Part shown: piece after piece, positions 28,286 to 46,644 of the stretch
Layout: each line of letters starts with the position of its first letter
Position numbering within the stretch: the first letter of the stretch is position 1
Assembly (NCBI RefSeq): GCF_964340395.1
Contig: NC_135565.1
Span: 10,017,742 to 10,081,741 of the forward strand
Length of the DNA stretch: 64,000 nt
Source of the DNA: Glandiceps talaboti
Taxonomy: Eukaryota > Hemichordata > Enteropneusta > Spengelidae
Direction: 5' to 3'
The notes under the pieces: generated by a model
Databases searched by the model: none
What the model was told of the DNA's origin: nothing
What the model saw: only the letters and a program-made list of their open reading frames with translations
Made by a program: the position numbers and the translations under genes

Positions 28286-28379
28286 AACACATACATACAT
28301 ACATACATACATACATACATACATACATACATACATACATACATACATACATACATACATACATACATACATACATACA
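28286..28379 (+). repeat. (CATA)n microsatellite
   Basis: About 23 tetranucleotide units downstream of the LRR gene. Confidence 0.95.
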
Positions 28380-29844
28380 CTCGTATACTCTATCGATGCA
28401 ACTCATACTTATAGTGTTACCATAACAACTCTATCTTCATAAACTTTTACCATGGCTACCTTTATTATCATCAACATTCCAAATGTCATCCTCAATGCAA
28501 TAGACAATCAGTATGACGAACATTGTCATAAACTTATAACTTATATAACATTGGCAGCTACAGCACGTATACCATTGTCATGCAGTAACTGCCTTCACCA
28601 ACTCTGCATTGCTATGAACGGTGGCGACGTCGAAACGTTTAGCTTTAATAGTATCACCATTCGGCTTAATTTGTTCGGCAACCTTCGAGAGAATAGGCCG
28701 TGAACTTGTACAAGTCTAGGGGTAGCACCACCAACAAAGTGAACTCCAAATACATCTCATTCCATTTTTTTGCCAACGCTACCATACCTGTCCCACCTTA
28801 CCTCTCGGTTATTGTCATAGCAACCGACAGTATTTGTCCAGGTGGAAACACAACGGTGATAAAGGAAGACTTCCAGACAGTCCATTGCATATTTGTTATT
28901 TGACGAAATCATTAATCAGACGAATTCTTGTAGCCAGACACATCCGTTACTACCAAAAGAGCAGTTTTCTTTCGAATACCATGTAACACATACAAGTATT
29001 TTGACATGAAATCGCTCTTAAGAATGTTATAGCAAAGTCACTAAAATATTCAACTGGTTTCTACTGACACACAACAACTTTTTGTTGCACTTATTTGATG
29101 AGAATGTAAACTGGGTTTTGCAGACTAACACCAGACTATATCGTTTCCTATATTCTATATGGGTGGGCAGCTCTTTACAACACCTACCGGAACTCAGGAC
29201 CGGAAAATACAACAACTGAAATATGTTTGTTTTTTAAAATGCATAGACACAACTCGAGTAGTCTACAGAAAAATGTATTAGCTTAGTGGCCATACTCTAC
29301 TGTAACCAAAGAATAGAAATGAATACATGTGTTAATGTGGGATATTGTCCCAGGCTACAAATATGTCAGTAGTGCAACTTAGATTACAGAACAGCCGTCT
29401 ACGGAATGGTAATACATGCATATATTATGTCATGTTATGCTAATTTATGTCACGTGAGTCACGTATATTACATGACAGGAATTCGTGAGCTATAGTGTAT
29501 AGTTTTTGTAGAATAATTTAGAATGAAAATATTTGAAGAAACGACAAAAAGATGAATATATATTCTAGGGACCAGCCGAACTTACAACGAGAAGTAATTT
29601 TATTGAAGCCGCGGAATTGCTATACTGGTCACTAGAGGGCGCCATATCAATTGACCCTTCACCAGTTTTAATTTTGATACTAAATTGTTCGTAATTTCTT
29701 TTCTATTGAGAGTATTTTTATTGTAATTAATAAACTAGATGAGACACTTTTATAAGTTTGCTAATGCTACAATCGAGAAATGTTCTTTGTCGCCAATTGT
29801 CGTATTTTAACATTGTCTAACGTTTGTATTTTAATATTTATGTA

Positions 29845-30045
29845 TTTCGTCATCAAATATAGTGTACTACGCCGACATGTAGGGATATGTCGTTAGTATA
29901 GTCATGTATTACGTCATTAAATATTGTGTACTACGCAGACATGTATGGAGATGTCATTAGTACAGTTATGTATTACGTCATCAAATATTGTGTACTACGC
30001 AGACATGTAGGGATATGTCGTTAGGTATAGTCATGTACATGTATT
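29845..30045 (+). repeat. About 65-bp tandem repeat, 3 copies
   Basis: Units share TATTACGTCATCAAATATTG, TGTACTACGCAGACATG and GGATATGTCGTTAG; each has a TACGTCA half-CRE or near match. Confidence 0.8.
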
Positions 30046-30288
30046 TTAAATTTTTGTGATATTTTCCAATTAAATATATTCGTTAAAACATAATTGCACT
30101 GTTGTGTAATTCGTTGAAATGGGTGCATGTGTGACTGGCATGGTAACAAGGGAGGCAGACAAAACTGCCAATGCATGTTATTTCACATATTTTTTTTCAG
30201 CAAATAGTGGGCCTTCGTTTGAGATTGTTGCAGCCTTCCTGTACTTCCACTGCATTAGCATTACCTACCAAAGACTCTTCCGTGCTGA

Positions 30289-30327
30289 GAGAGAAAGAGA
30301 GAGCGAGACAGACAGACAAACAAACAA

Positions 30328-30374
<47 letters not shown>

Positions 30375-30377
30375 AGG

Positions 30378-30438
<61 letters not shown>
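30289..30438 (+). repeat. (GA)n microsatellite with (CAAA)/(CAGA) start
   Basis: GA run interrupted by a G-rich GGGGAGGGAGG segment. Confidence 0.95.
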
Positions 30439-30440
<2 letters not shown>

Positions 30441-30865
30441 ACAAAACCATATATTTTTGGTCTCACACACATTGTTGGAATTCTAAATTCTGAGCTATCG
30501 CAATTAATTACACATGATGCAGTAGCTTTTGAGATATCGTGATCACAAACACACACACAAACAGGTCTACGCGCGCGCGGACAGAGAGACAGAAGCATAA
30601 CATAACCTTCCCTTATGGGAAGTACAAGCAAGACAGACAGAAATCTCTGATGTTTGGTGGCGCTGTTCCTAGTGCATAGTGGCTGTGCAAATGGGAGGGA
30701 GGGGGGGGGGTGATTGCTCAGGACAAGATTACCCGAATCTTGTCTGATTTAGTCTCGCATGAAACTACATTCTGATTAAAAGTGTGTTAGACATATGAAT
30801 TTAAAAACAAGACACCGGGTTGTTGTATTATGTAACAGAAATAGGACTAGGAACAATCTGCATGC

Positions 30866-30932
30866 CCTCCTATCTGAAAGGGTTGACCGATGTGTGAGGG
30901 CGCCCCACCTTGGCTTACTTTACAGACTAAGA
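30866..30932 (+). mobile_element. TIR element, family B, partial copy
   Basis: GTTGACCGATGTGTGAGGGC to TTTACAGACTAAG, the right half of the family. Confidence 0.5.
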
Positions 30933-31264
30933 AGATGGTTTCATAACCGGGTTTTTTTTATTTGCTTTATGATGGAAAATATAGTGTATTGATTTAAATC
31001 TTATGGCTTTATATGCCTATACATGGGTTGTTTGGGTTTCCTAATGTATGTATTGACATTAGATAATGTATCGTTGTGTACACTGTTTTATGTCAAATAA
31101 GACGGGGCCATGTCATTGTCAAGATACGATGATAAAACATCCATACAGTGTTAGACTGAAACATCGTCCGTTGAGGGCGCTCTTATCATAGCGTTCCATA
31201 AAGGGACGGGTGATATTCTCCAGGGATATTCCCCGGCTATGTATTTTACGATATAGACTTTATG

Positions 31265-31377
31265 TTAGACTGTAAGATACGTCGTGACGTTTCGCCCTCA
31301 CCGGCTTCCTCTCACACGACGTGTTAGGGGTTGGCCGATGTTTGAGGGCGCCCTGTCACGGCGTACCTTACAGACTA
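31265..31377 (+). mobile_element. About 110-bp TIR element, family B, copy 1
   Basis: Terminal inverted repeats TAGACTGTAAGATACGTCGT / GGCGTACCTTACAGACTA. Flanked by ACTTTATG at 31257-31264 and 31378-31385. Interior has GAGGGCG-type inverted motifs. Confidence 0.8.
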
Positions 31378-31627
31378 ACTTTATGGGAACTTTACCGAAA
31401 AATGTTCAACAGCTTGATAACTTTGATCAAATGATTACAAAGATTACAACACACAAGCAGTTCAGATTTTGATTATTTACCTTCCAATCTGTATGGGGAT
31501 AGGCCTCCGACCATGACGGATCGAAAGCCCAATACCTGTGATGGTGTCGACTCCCGGATGTCAACTTGCCAATGCCAACGATCGTAAAACGTATACCTAT
31601 GTATGCACATGTATATATTTCTGTCTT

Positions 31628-31629
31628 TA

Positions 31630-31702
<73 letters not shown>

Positions 31703-31703
31703 G
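31628..31703 (+). repeat. (TGTC)n microsatellite
   Basis: About 18 units. Confidence 0.95.
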
Positions 31704-32418
31704 CAAGATGCTTTGTGTTCAGCTATATATATATTTCATTGTTTATACATTGCCCACCCCCATCTTGTCGTAAATGGTATCGTCCAGGTATGTTTTGAAA
31801 ACGTCATCGTATTCGTCATGCACACAACGTTATTTGTAACGCCCATGTAAACCATAAATCAAACTAATAAAATACTTTAAATACTCGTGTTTTGTTTACC
31901 TACAGTTATTGCGCACACACGTACATAAAATATTGTTATTCTTTCGTTGTGTAACCCTAACCAGGTAAGAGTTCGTTTCTTTTCGCTGAAAATTTTCAAA
32001 ACATTTTCTCTATTTGTTGTCTATATGGCCAACTTCTGGTTAAAACTGTTCGGTTGCTGTACTAGGTACGCAACGACACTACCCGGTGTTATGTATACAC
32101 GTATATACCTGATGAGTCCAAAGTCCACTTTCTAATGAAAGTGTAGCAAATTACATTGTCGTTACTCGCAGACCATTTTCGTTTAAATCGGACACCGACT
32201 GTTTGTACACTTCTTCATTCTTGGCCTTCCGTACATTTTAAGAGACATCTATCGGAATTGAAATTATTCGTGTACATTTAAATTACCGTGATCACGAATT
32301 CATTTGTCGTAGCGGTCATTTTTAACCCAAAACTGACAATCATTTTTTTTCACTGAACTGCCATTGTGTGTTCATATACGTGTACATTTTGAACGACTTC
32401 CAGTTTTGTCCATCCATC

Positions 32419-39353
<6,935 letters not shown>

Positions 39354-39744
39354 AAAAAAAGACAAACGGTTATTTCTTGAGTTGACACAAATTGAAGATT
39401 ATAACGAATGTAAAATATGGCTTTGATAACTGGAACGGTTCCACTGAACAGAGACAGTTGTAAGAAATGATGTAAAAGGGGAATACATATATATGTCAAA
39501 TTATTCACATAGAGTAACGAGGCTGTGGGTATAGTAGCTTGGCTATAGGGAGTTAGTAACCATAGTAACGAGGTTGTTGGGGCTTGTAAGTATTAGTAGG
39601 TACGCTGGGGGAGGAGGGAGGGGGTAGTGACCACATTGTAATATAGCTATGGCTTGTAAGCGTCCAGGTGACAAACCTGTAGTGGCTAGTAACTAAGTTG
39701 GTCGCACATTTTTCAAGTTATTATTCGTCAACCTTTGCTATTTT

Positions 39745-39848
39745 AACACTAGGCTCGGTTACCCAGACTCTCGCCGCTGGGGGCTCTGCCTACGAGACCG
39801 GAAGAAGAGCCCCCAGCGGTGAGAGTCTTAGTAACCGAGACTAGTGTA
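39745..39848. mobile_element. Strong fold-back element
   Basis: Arms of about 43 bp (ACTCTCGCCGCTGGGGGCTC and its mirror), with about five mismatches and a 17-nt loop around 39788-39804. GC-rich compared with its flanks. Lies just beyond the MS4A-like coding end. Confidence 0.65.
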
Positions 39849-39907
39849 ACGCGTGACATAGCTTTATCAAAAATAACTCTGTCGTGACACTTGTTCCCTT
39901 ATTCTCA

Positions 39908-39913
39908 AATAAA
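39908..39913 (+). promoter_or_regulatory. Candidate poly(A) signal of the MS4A-like gene
   Basis: AATAAA about 555 bp after the stop codon, the first canonical hexamer noticed downstream. Confidence 0.35.
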
Positions 39914-39968
39914 GAGTCAATCGAGTATTTTTCTGTTTGTGGCATACTAACACTATGTGGGGTATACT

Positions 39969-40190
39969 TTGCAACCAATCTGATGTAGATGTCGGCAAAT
40001 CGTTCATTTTTGTTATTTTACCTCGGTATTTTTTCTTAAATTGACCTTCGTGATACATGTTTATGTTTTCGTCTTGATGGACACCTCTTCTCAGACGAAA
40101 ACGTAAACATGCATCACGAAGGTCAATAGAAGCAAAATACCAAGGTAAAATAACAATGAACGATTAGCCGACATCTACATCGGGTTGTAA
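39969..40190. mobile_element. Long hairpin (about 100-bp arms)
   Basis: The left arm (TGATGTAGATGTCGGC ... ATGTTTATGTTTTCGTCT) is mirrored by 40094-40190 (AGACGAAAACGTAAACATGC ... GCCGACATCTACATC) with scattered mismatches and a loop of about 18 nt. No ORF. Confidence 0.7.
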
Positions 40191-40540
40191 TCAAATTGAC
40201 TTTACAGCAAATCTGATTAGAATGTTATTTTATTGGTTTTCTTTATCGTATATCAAGTCTACTGTGAGTATTTAAGTATGTATGTCCCCATTCGTAGATC
40301 TATTTTGGACATTACTCTTCTCCTCCCAAATTAAAGAGGAGGGTAATGCCCCACGTTCACAAGGAAGAGGATACGAAAAACACGAAAAATAAAGCAACCC
40401 GAGTATCCTCCTTGATAAAGTTTTGATCAGATTGAATCAAAAATTGATTTTCTCGGGTGTATGTAATAAAAAAAAAGAACAGAATAATTCTAACGTGTAC
40501 CAAAGAAAAAAATGAATTTGTTGAAAGTCGTATATGCATT

Positions 40541-40728
40541 TAGTACCCCTTATGATAGTCAGTTTATGTACTAGTACCCCTTATGATAGTAAGTTTATGT
40601 ACTAGTACCCCTTATCATAGTCGGTTTATGTACTTGTACCCCTTATGATAGTAAGTTTATGTACTAGTACTCCTTATCATAGTCAGTTTATGTACTAGTA
40701 CCCCTTATTATAGTCCTTATCAGTTTAT
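40541..40728 (+). repeat. 31-bp tandem repeat, about 6 copies
   Basis: Unit GTACCCCTTATGATAGTCAG + TTTATGTACTA. Confidence 0.85.
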
Positions 40729-41865
40729 GTAATTCAAGTACTGTGTTGGTAGTATTCAAATGTAGAATTTTTTTTTAAGTTAAAATTTCTTTAGTACTGT
40801 ACTATATATAAGTTCGTAGTGGGGAGGGGGGTTTAAGTCAATGTTTAGGTGGTCACGTTTGATTTGTATTTCTCTACTGGTTGTTACATTTTTTGTACAA
40901 TAAACTCAATTTTGTATGTGCTAAATATAGTGTCTGGTATTCTTGGTACAAAACTAACATAGTAAGTGAAATGTCGAAACTAGCCTAACAGCAATACCTA
41001 TGCATTTTTGCAGTAAGCTAAGGGTTCTTTTAGTTGCCCAGACAAAGTAGACTAACACTGTCGTCTATCAAGCTGTAAAATGCAGTCGTAGGTGGCGCTT
41101 CCCCTTGCCGTCCTCTTCATCCCCACCAGTCTTATCTTCCCTCTGATTCAGGTATATAATGCAACGGATAAATAATTCCTAATATCTCGCCATTACACTA
41201 CAGTTACAAAAACATTGGAATACGGGAGAGGGAAACGCCACCAACGTCAGAAACTTACAGTATTCCTTGCAGGGTATGATTCTTTACGGTATGTCTGTTA
41301 TGTATATGACATGATTTGCATACAATGACCTTATAATATGTCTTAGTATTGCATCATCCTACAACAGCAGGACCAGTTTGACACGTACACAAGGACAAGG
41401 GTCAAAGGTTACAATATGATACGAGAAACATTAATATCATTTGTATCTAGGTCCATTGTGTGTGTGTGGGGGGGGGGGGGTGAAAAGTCATGCCATAAAC
41501 ATGAAAATAAATCCTTCTCCCACCACATGACCCTGAATTATCAAGAGTTGATCTTTTAGCCTCACCAGAGGATACTCGTATTTCTGTTTACGACAAATAT
41601 GAAAGGCAAAATTAAAGAAAAATTAAATTTTATCGGCAAGAACATTTTGTGATTTGGTGTTCAACGAGTTCTCAAAGACTAACTTTTACACATTAATTGA
41701 GTCTTGTACACTGTATGAGATATATACAAGAGATAATTTTTAGTAATCATATATTTTTACCCTTTTTTTTCATTCCCACGAATTTTGAAAACATTCCTAG
41801 TTTCAAATCTGACAGTATCACAGGACATGATTCCATTACGGACATGACAGATTACTCACCGTACA

Positions 41866-41956
41866 CCATAGCCTCTTTTACGACACTGCCCAAGACACAT
41901 TCTCAAGATTTTTTTCTGAGTCACAGAAGAAAAATAAGCTCTGGTTTGCAAGAATT
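41866..41956 (+). mobile_element. Degenerate copy of MITE family A
   Basis: Shares CCTCTTTTACG near the left end and GCTCTGGTTTGCAAGAAT at the right; the left terminus is eroded and no duplication is seen. Confidence 0.5.
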
Positions 41957-41994
41957 CAGATATGTATGCATATATTACAATGTTTTTGCTATAG

Positions 41995-42165
41995 TTTGAG
42001 AGCCCCAGCAACAGAATGGAGGAAAAGGCTAAAGCGACAGTTTCCCCATAGAATCTACTATAATTTAGTTTGGGAACCATAGTAACAGAATGGGGAGGGG
42101 GGAGGGGTAAAATGACAGTTTTTTCCCATGTAATCTACCATAATTTAGTTTGGGAACCCTGTTAA
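41995..42165 (+). repeat. About 80-bp repeat, about 2.3 copies
   Basis: GAACCATAGTAACAGAATGG ... ATCTACCATAATTTAGTTTG repeats. Confidence 0.7.
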
Positions 42166-43567
42166 TATTACTGAGGAAACTACATACAGCCGTAACAAAA
42201 AACATTAAAATAATAAAAAACAGCATTATTTATCATTTAACATTTTATTTTCATTCATCATAAAAATTGTATAAAAGATTGATTATACATTTACAAATTA
42301 ATAAATAATACATATTATACATATTAATTATGAAATAGTGTACACTATAGTTGGATCTCCTTATTAAAAAGTATATATGCTTTCTGAATTATTACTTTCC
42401 AATAAAACTAATTTAGTATAGAGAGTCTGTGCTTTCATTTGTCTTTCCTGAGAAAGCAACTTCTTCATGGTTCATGTGATTTCCTTCGGTATACAGTAGT
42501 TAAATTTACCATCAATAAAATGTATTGTGTTTGAAGTCATACATACTATAAGTTATAACCCTATCCCACCCTAGTCTGGATGCCAACCTTGTCTCTAACT
42601 AAACCATGTCTGGTCAAGTCCCTCAAACAACCCAACTGTTATAGTGACATAAACAGTGTATAAGTAGCATCCTGAGCTGACAAATACACCATATTTGGAC
42701 ATTACATAACTGCCCCAATAAACACTAACTTTATGAGGGACTGTGTTATTAGTTAGAATTTTGTGACTGATTAACAAAGACATGATGTTAATGACTGTGT
42801 GGGTGGCTGTGGATGAATTTTAAATTGCATCTCAGGACTTCTAGAGTAACAACTTTGACTATATGTGAGTGGAGGTGTAAATCGTAACAATTCTGTATAG
42901 GAACTAGACTAACCCCACCCCAGCCCAGAGTGCCTAGGGAGACTTGTACTGGTATACACTGACTAAAGTCATAAACTGATCCTCTCCCTACAGGGTATGT
43001 AGTGTGTAACCATCCTAATAAGATAAATGGGTTTAAGAATAAAAGCTCATGTTACGGAGACAACAGTGTATGTGCCCTAATTTCTAGCCCTGCATACAGT
43101 AACATTAACTACATAGATAGAATAGTTGTGTAGGCTGTAAATAAACACTGTTGAATACCTTCACAGTACAGACATAGTCAGATTCTATAAATGACGTGAT
43201 AACTCACCGATTACTCAGAACTAAACAATAGTACATTTTTGTATTTTAACTGATTACTGAGAAGTCTGACTGATTAGTTCAAAGAATCCAATGGCTGACT
43301 GCCAAGTGAAAATGAAAGAACCCTACTTCTGACAAATCTGTTTCTGTTTCAATATTTAGTTCTAGAATGAAGATACTGCCATACACCTTTCCCATCAAAA
43401 CCCTAGCATTGCTAGCAAAGTATCTGTTTTATTTCATACTGTTTAGAATTTCACGGAACCTATGCTTTATTTCATGCCGCGTGTAGTGTTACTGTAAACC
43501 TATCGCTAGAAAATTTTTCGATTTTACAGTCTTCAGCGAGTTCTTGAAGACTAATTTTTACTAATTA

Positions 43568-43800
43568 TGAGATTGGTACATTGTGTTCATATACAAGAAG
43601 GCATTTTACAAATTACCAGACTGGTACATTGTGTTCATATACAAGAAGGCATTTTACTAATTACCAGACTGGTACATTGTGTTCATATACAAGAAGGCAT
43701 TTTACTACTTACCAGACTGGTACATTGTGTTCATATACAAGAAGGCATTTTACTAATTACCAGACTGGTACATTGTGTTCATATACAAAAGGGAATTTTA
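43568..43800 (+). repeat. 48-bp tandem repeat, 5 copies
   Basis: Unit begins ACTGGTACATTGTGTTCATA. The length is a multiple of three, so long open frames here are artefacts. Confidence 0.9.
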
Positions 43801-45026
43801 GTCACTACTTACAGGCACATGTATTTTTGCATTTATGTTTTCCAGCGAAATAAGTGAAAATAAGTCTTTAGCAAAAATTTCCCAGTTTACAGTTTGTTAA
43901 TCACCAATACATTATGGTAATCACAATTTACAAGTTAGTTATAGATTTCTGTGATGTGAATTGTGTACTTTCAAATTTACTGAAGGTGGGATGTGATTTT
44001 TGATTCATACAGACTGGATAAACTGCCACTAAACCATTGCAGGCCATACGACACATTGGAACAAACACTATGACAGTACCCCATCATCCCAATGACAGCT
44101 GAGTGCAAGTGTGGCGTACTCAGAGTATTTGCACTCATGCTTGTAGCATTTTCTGTGGCAGAACGTTCACAAGCCCAGCAGAAAACACTGCACGCACTCA
44201 TACGAATACCCTCTGAGTACCTACACAGACACTCATGCGGAATGGGGTTCTGTTATTATGACATGTTTATCCAACACAAATTTCCATAAATTTTTACTGT
44301 GATCACATGCTTTTGGGTAGACCAAACAATCGCATCCTCATTTGCAAGAATGTAATAATGTGTTCGGTATTGCACTGCAGTGCAAATACCACTAGTATGC
44401 ACATGCACAGGTGCAAGTAATCTCCAGGTACGCATGTATTAATATCTAATAGTGCAAAGAAAGACATTTACTAAAATGACAACGTCTAGATCGTTGAAGA
44501 GATCAAAACACAGCTATCACTGTTTGCAGTCTACAGGTTCATGATAGTTGTATAAAATCTACAGCGTGTAATGTACATATGTATATCTAGTTCTAAAATA
44601 AGTATGATATAATTAGATATCAACCCGTTACCCCTAACATTTCTTTGTGCAGCCAAGGCACATCCGATAATAAAAAGCCTTGCAATACAAGGCAAATGTG
44701 AATGGTGACAAAACGTATCATAAACATGTCATGCAAAACCTCTAAAATGGGAGGAAAAGTGGTTATGCTTACTGTGTTGAGTCACACTTTGAGCATCATA
44801 AAACCAATGGAGATGTGTTATTATGTTGAACATCTATCTAGGGTATAAATCCTATATTTTCTGTCTGAATGTGTACAGCTTAGCTTATATATGTGGTATA
44901 AAATCTAGTGAAATCTAGTGAAACGTTCCATAAAAATCACTGTGTATCTAACCCTTAAAATGTAACCAGCATACAAGTGTTATCAGCTGTCTATTCGAAT
45001 GTCTGAACTTTAACTATCAACTTATT

Positions 45027-45242
45027 TTACACAGATTTCTGTAAATTATGATAAATCTGATTTCTGTGGTCGGGTGTAAGGCAAGGACTTATAACCATGG
45101 CAACGTCATCTATTCTGCGTTCAAAGCGACACCGGTCTCTTGCATACTCTTCCCAGGGTCCTTTACGACATGCTTTGTACGCATACTGCCATGCTACCAT
45201 TGTGTGTGCTTGTACCAACCGTTCATTGTCTGGAAAATGAAC
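45027..45242 (-). CDS. PPP1R15: PPP1R15 C-terminal exon: PP1/actin/eIF2alpha-binding core
   Basis: After a TTATCTTTTAG acceptor the exon begins GTT CAT TTT (VHF), completing the RVxF motif begun in the previous exon, and runs 71 codons to TAA at 45029-45027. It contains the invariant RKGPWEE-ARDRCRF block. Confidence 0.92.
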   Translation of the reverse strand, partial: VHFPDNERLVQAHTMVAWQYAYKACRKGPWEEYARDRCRFERRIDDVAMVISPCLTPDHRNQIYHNLQKSV

Positions 45243-46610
45243 CTAAAAGATAAGACATAGATGGAACCCATGGTTAGATATTTCTCATATCATTGTAAGA
45301 TACATTATATACTTAGTCTGGTTAAGGAAGATCGCACAAGGAAAAGTTGGTCCTGAGCAAAAGAATGGTACTACATGTATGTATGTAATCCTTATGATGG
45401 CTGTACTGTGCTGATAAGATAACACTAATGTGAGAAAACTGAACTGAATCATGGGAAATGTGACAACTGTGTTTAAATCTACCTGGGTCCTAAGCACTCC
45501 AAGTCATTCAAATTATTTTCCTAAACAAAACTAAGTGTACATTGAATAAGAAATGCACATCACACACTGTTTCTGCTAAGGTCTGTGTTATCCTGGTAAC
45601 AGAGGAGGGAAATGATAACCAAGTAAAATTTGCAACTTAGCTTTTCATTATTTTGATGGGAAACCCTGGTAAAATACCTGGGAAACTCAGGTACATGTAG
45701 ATTTTACCTACTTACCGCCCTTGAATACAAATGCTACATGTATACATGTATGTAAAATTTATTAGATTTCCTTAATTCTGTTACTAGGTCACCAAATCCT
45801 TAGCAAAAACACTGCTTTTTAAATTCATAGTTTGGATTAGGATGACAATTCTAGGTGTGGTCCTCAACAAAAATAATTATGTCTCTACTAATGCCAGAAC
45901 CTAGGATTGAAACATAGTCCTTTAACACTAATAACAGACATGGAATTTATAAACACCCTATGAGTGATGTATGGTAAATGATCTTATGTAACATAATCCC
46001 TAGATATTCCATATCATGCTATTTATAATAGTTAATACCAGGAACTTGTTAGTTGGTAATTCCCTTTGTTTTTCTTCTTTTTTTTTTCAAAACATATTTT
46101 AGAAATATTACTGTACAGTACATCCAATATCGATTTGGTTCATCCACACAACCCACCACCATGAACCTACATGTACCATACATGATACATACATGATACA
46201 TACATGTACATACACATTGATATGCACATACATACCCTGGGGGCGGTACCAATGGCCAGCTCTGGTAGGGGTGTGTGGCCAGTGCTGGAAACCCCAGACC
46301 CCATTTTAGACCCACTTCGACTAAAAATCAATACCCCATTTTAGTCCATTACAGGTTTTTAAAAAGATGAAAGTTTCGATAAAACACATTTTCCTTAGGA
46401 GGCAACATTTTGGGACAATTAATGGCAATTATGATTTGGTAAATGTCAATGGACCACATTTTAGACCAAGCAAAATAAAGAATAATGGAAAGCTGACCCC
46501 ATTTTAGACTCTTCAGCTCAAAAAAACAGACCCCATTTTAGACCAAAGGGCTAGAAAACGCACTTCAAAGGGCGGCATATATACATGTAAGGGGAGTACC
46601 CCCCCCCCCA

Positions 46611-46644
<34 letters not shown>

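Larger units (their letters stand above)
27962..32418. other. Intergenic DNA between the LRR gene and the MS4A-like gene
   Basis: Contains the 3'UTR of the LRR gene (ATTAAA near 28122 is a candidate poly(A) signal), microsatellites, the 65-bp repeat and family B elements. No other gene seen. Confidence 0.5.
40191..45026. other. Intergenic DNA, no gene seen
   Basis: Tandem repeats and a degenerate MITE only. The part next to 45026 should hold the PPP1R15 3'UTR (minus strand). Confidence 0.5.

Noticed and set aside
28286-28379. CRISPR-like array
   Set aside because: Simple tetranucleotide repeat in an animal genome; no spacers.
43567-43857. Repetitive 96-codon ORF with a 16-residue unit
   Set aside because: 48-bp tandem repeat with no stop in two frames; no start context, domain or neighbouring exons.
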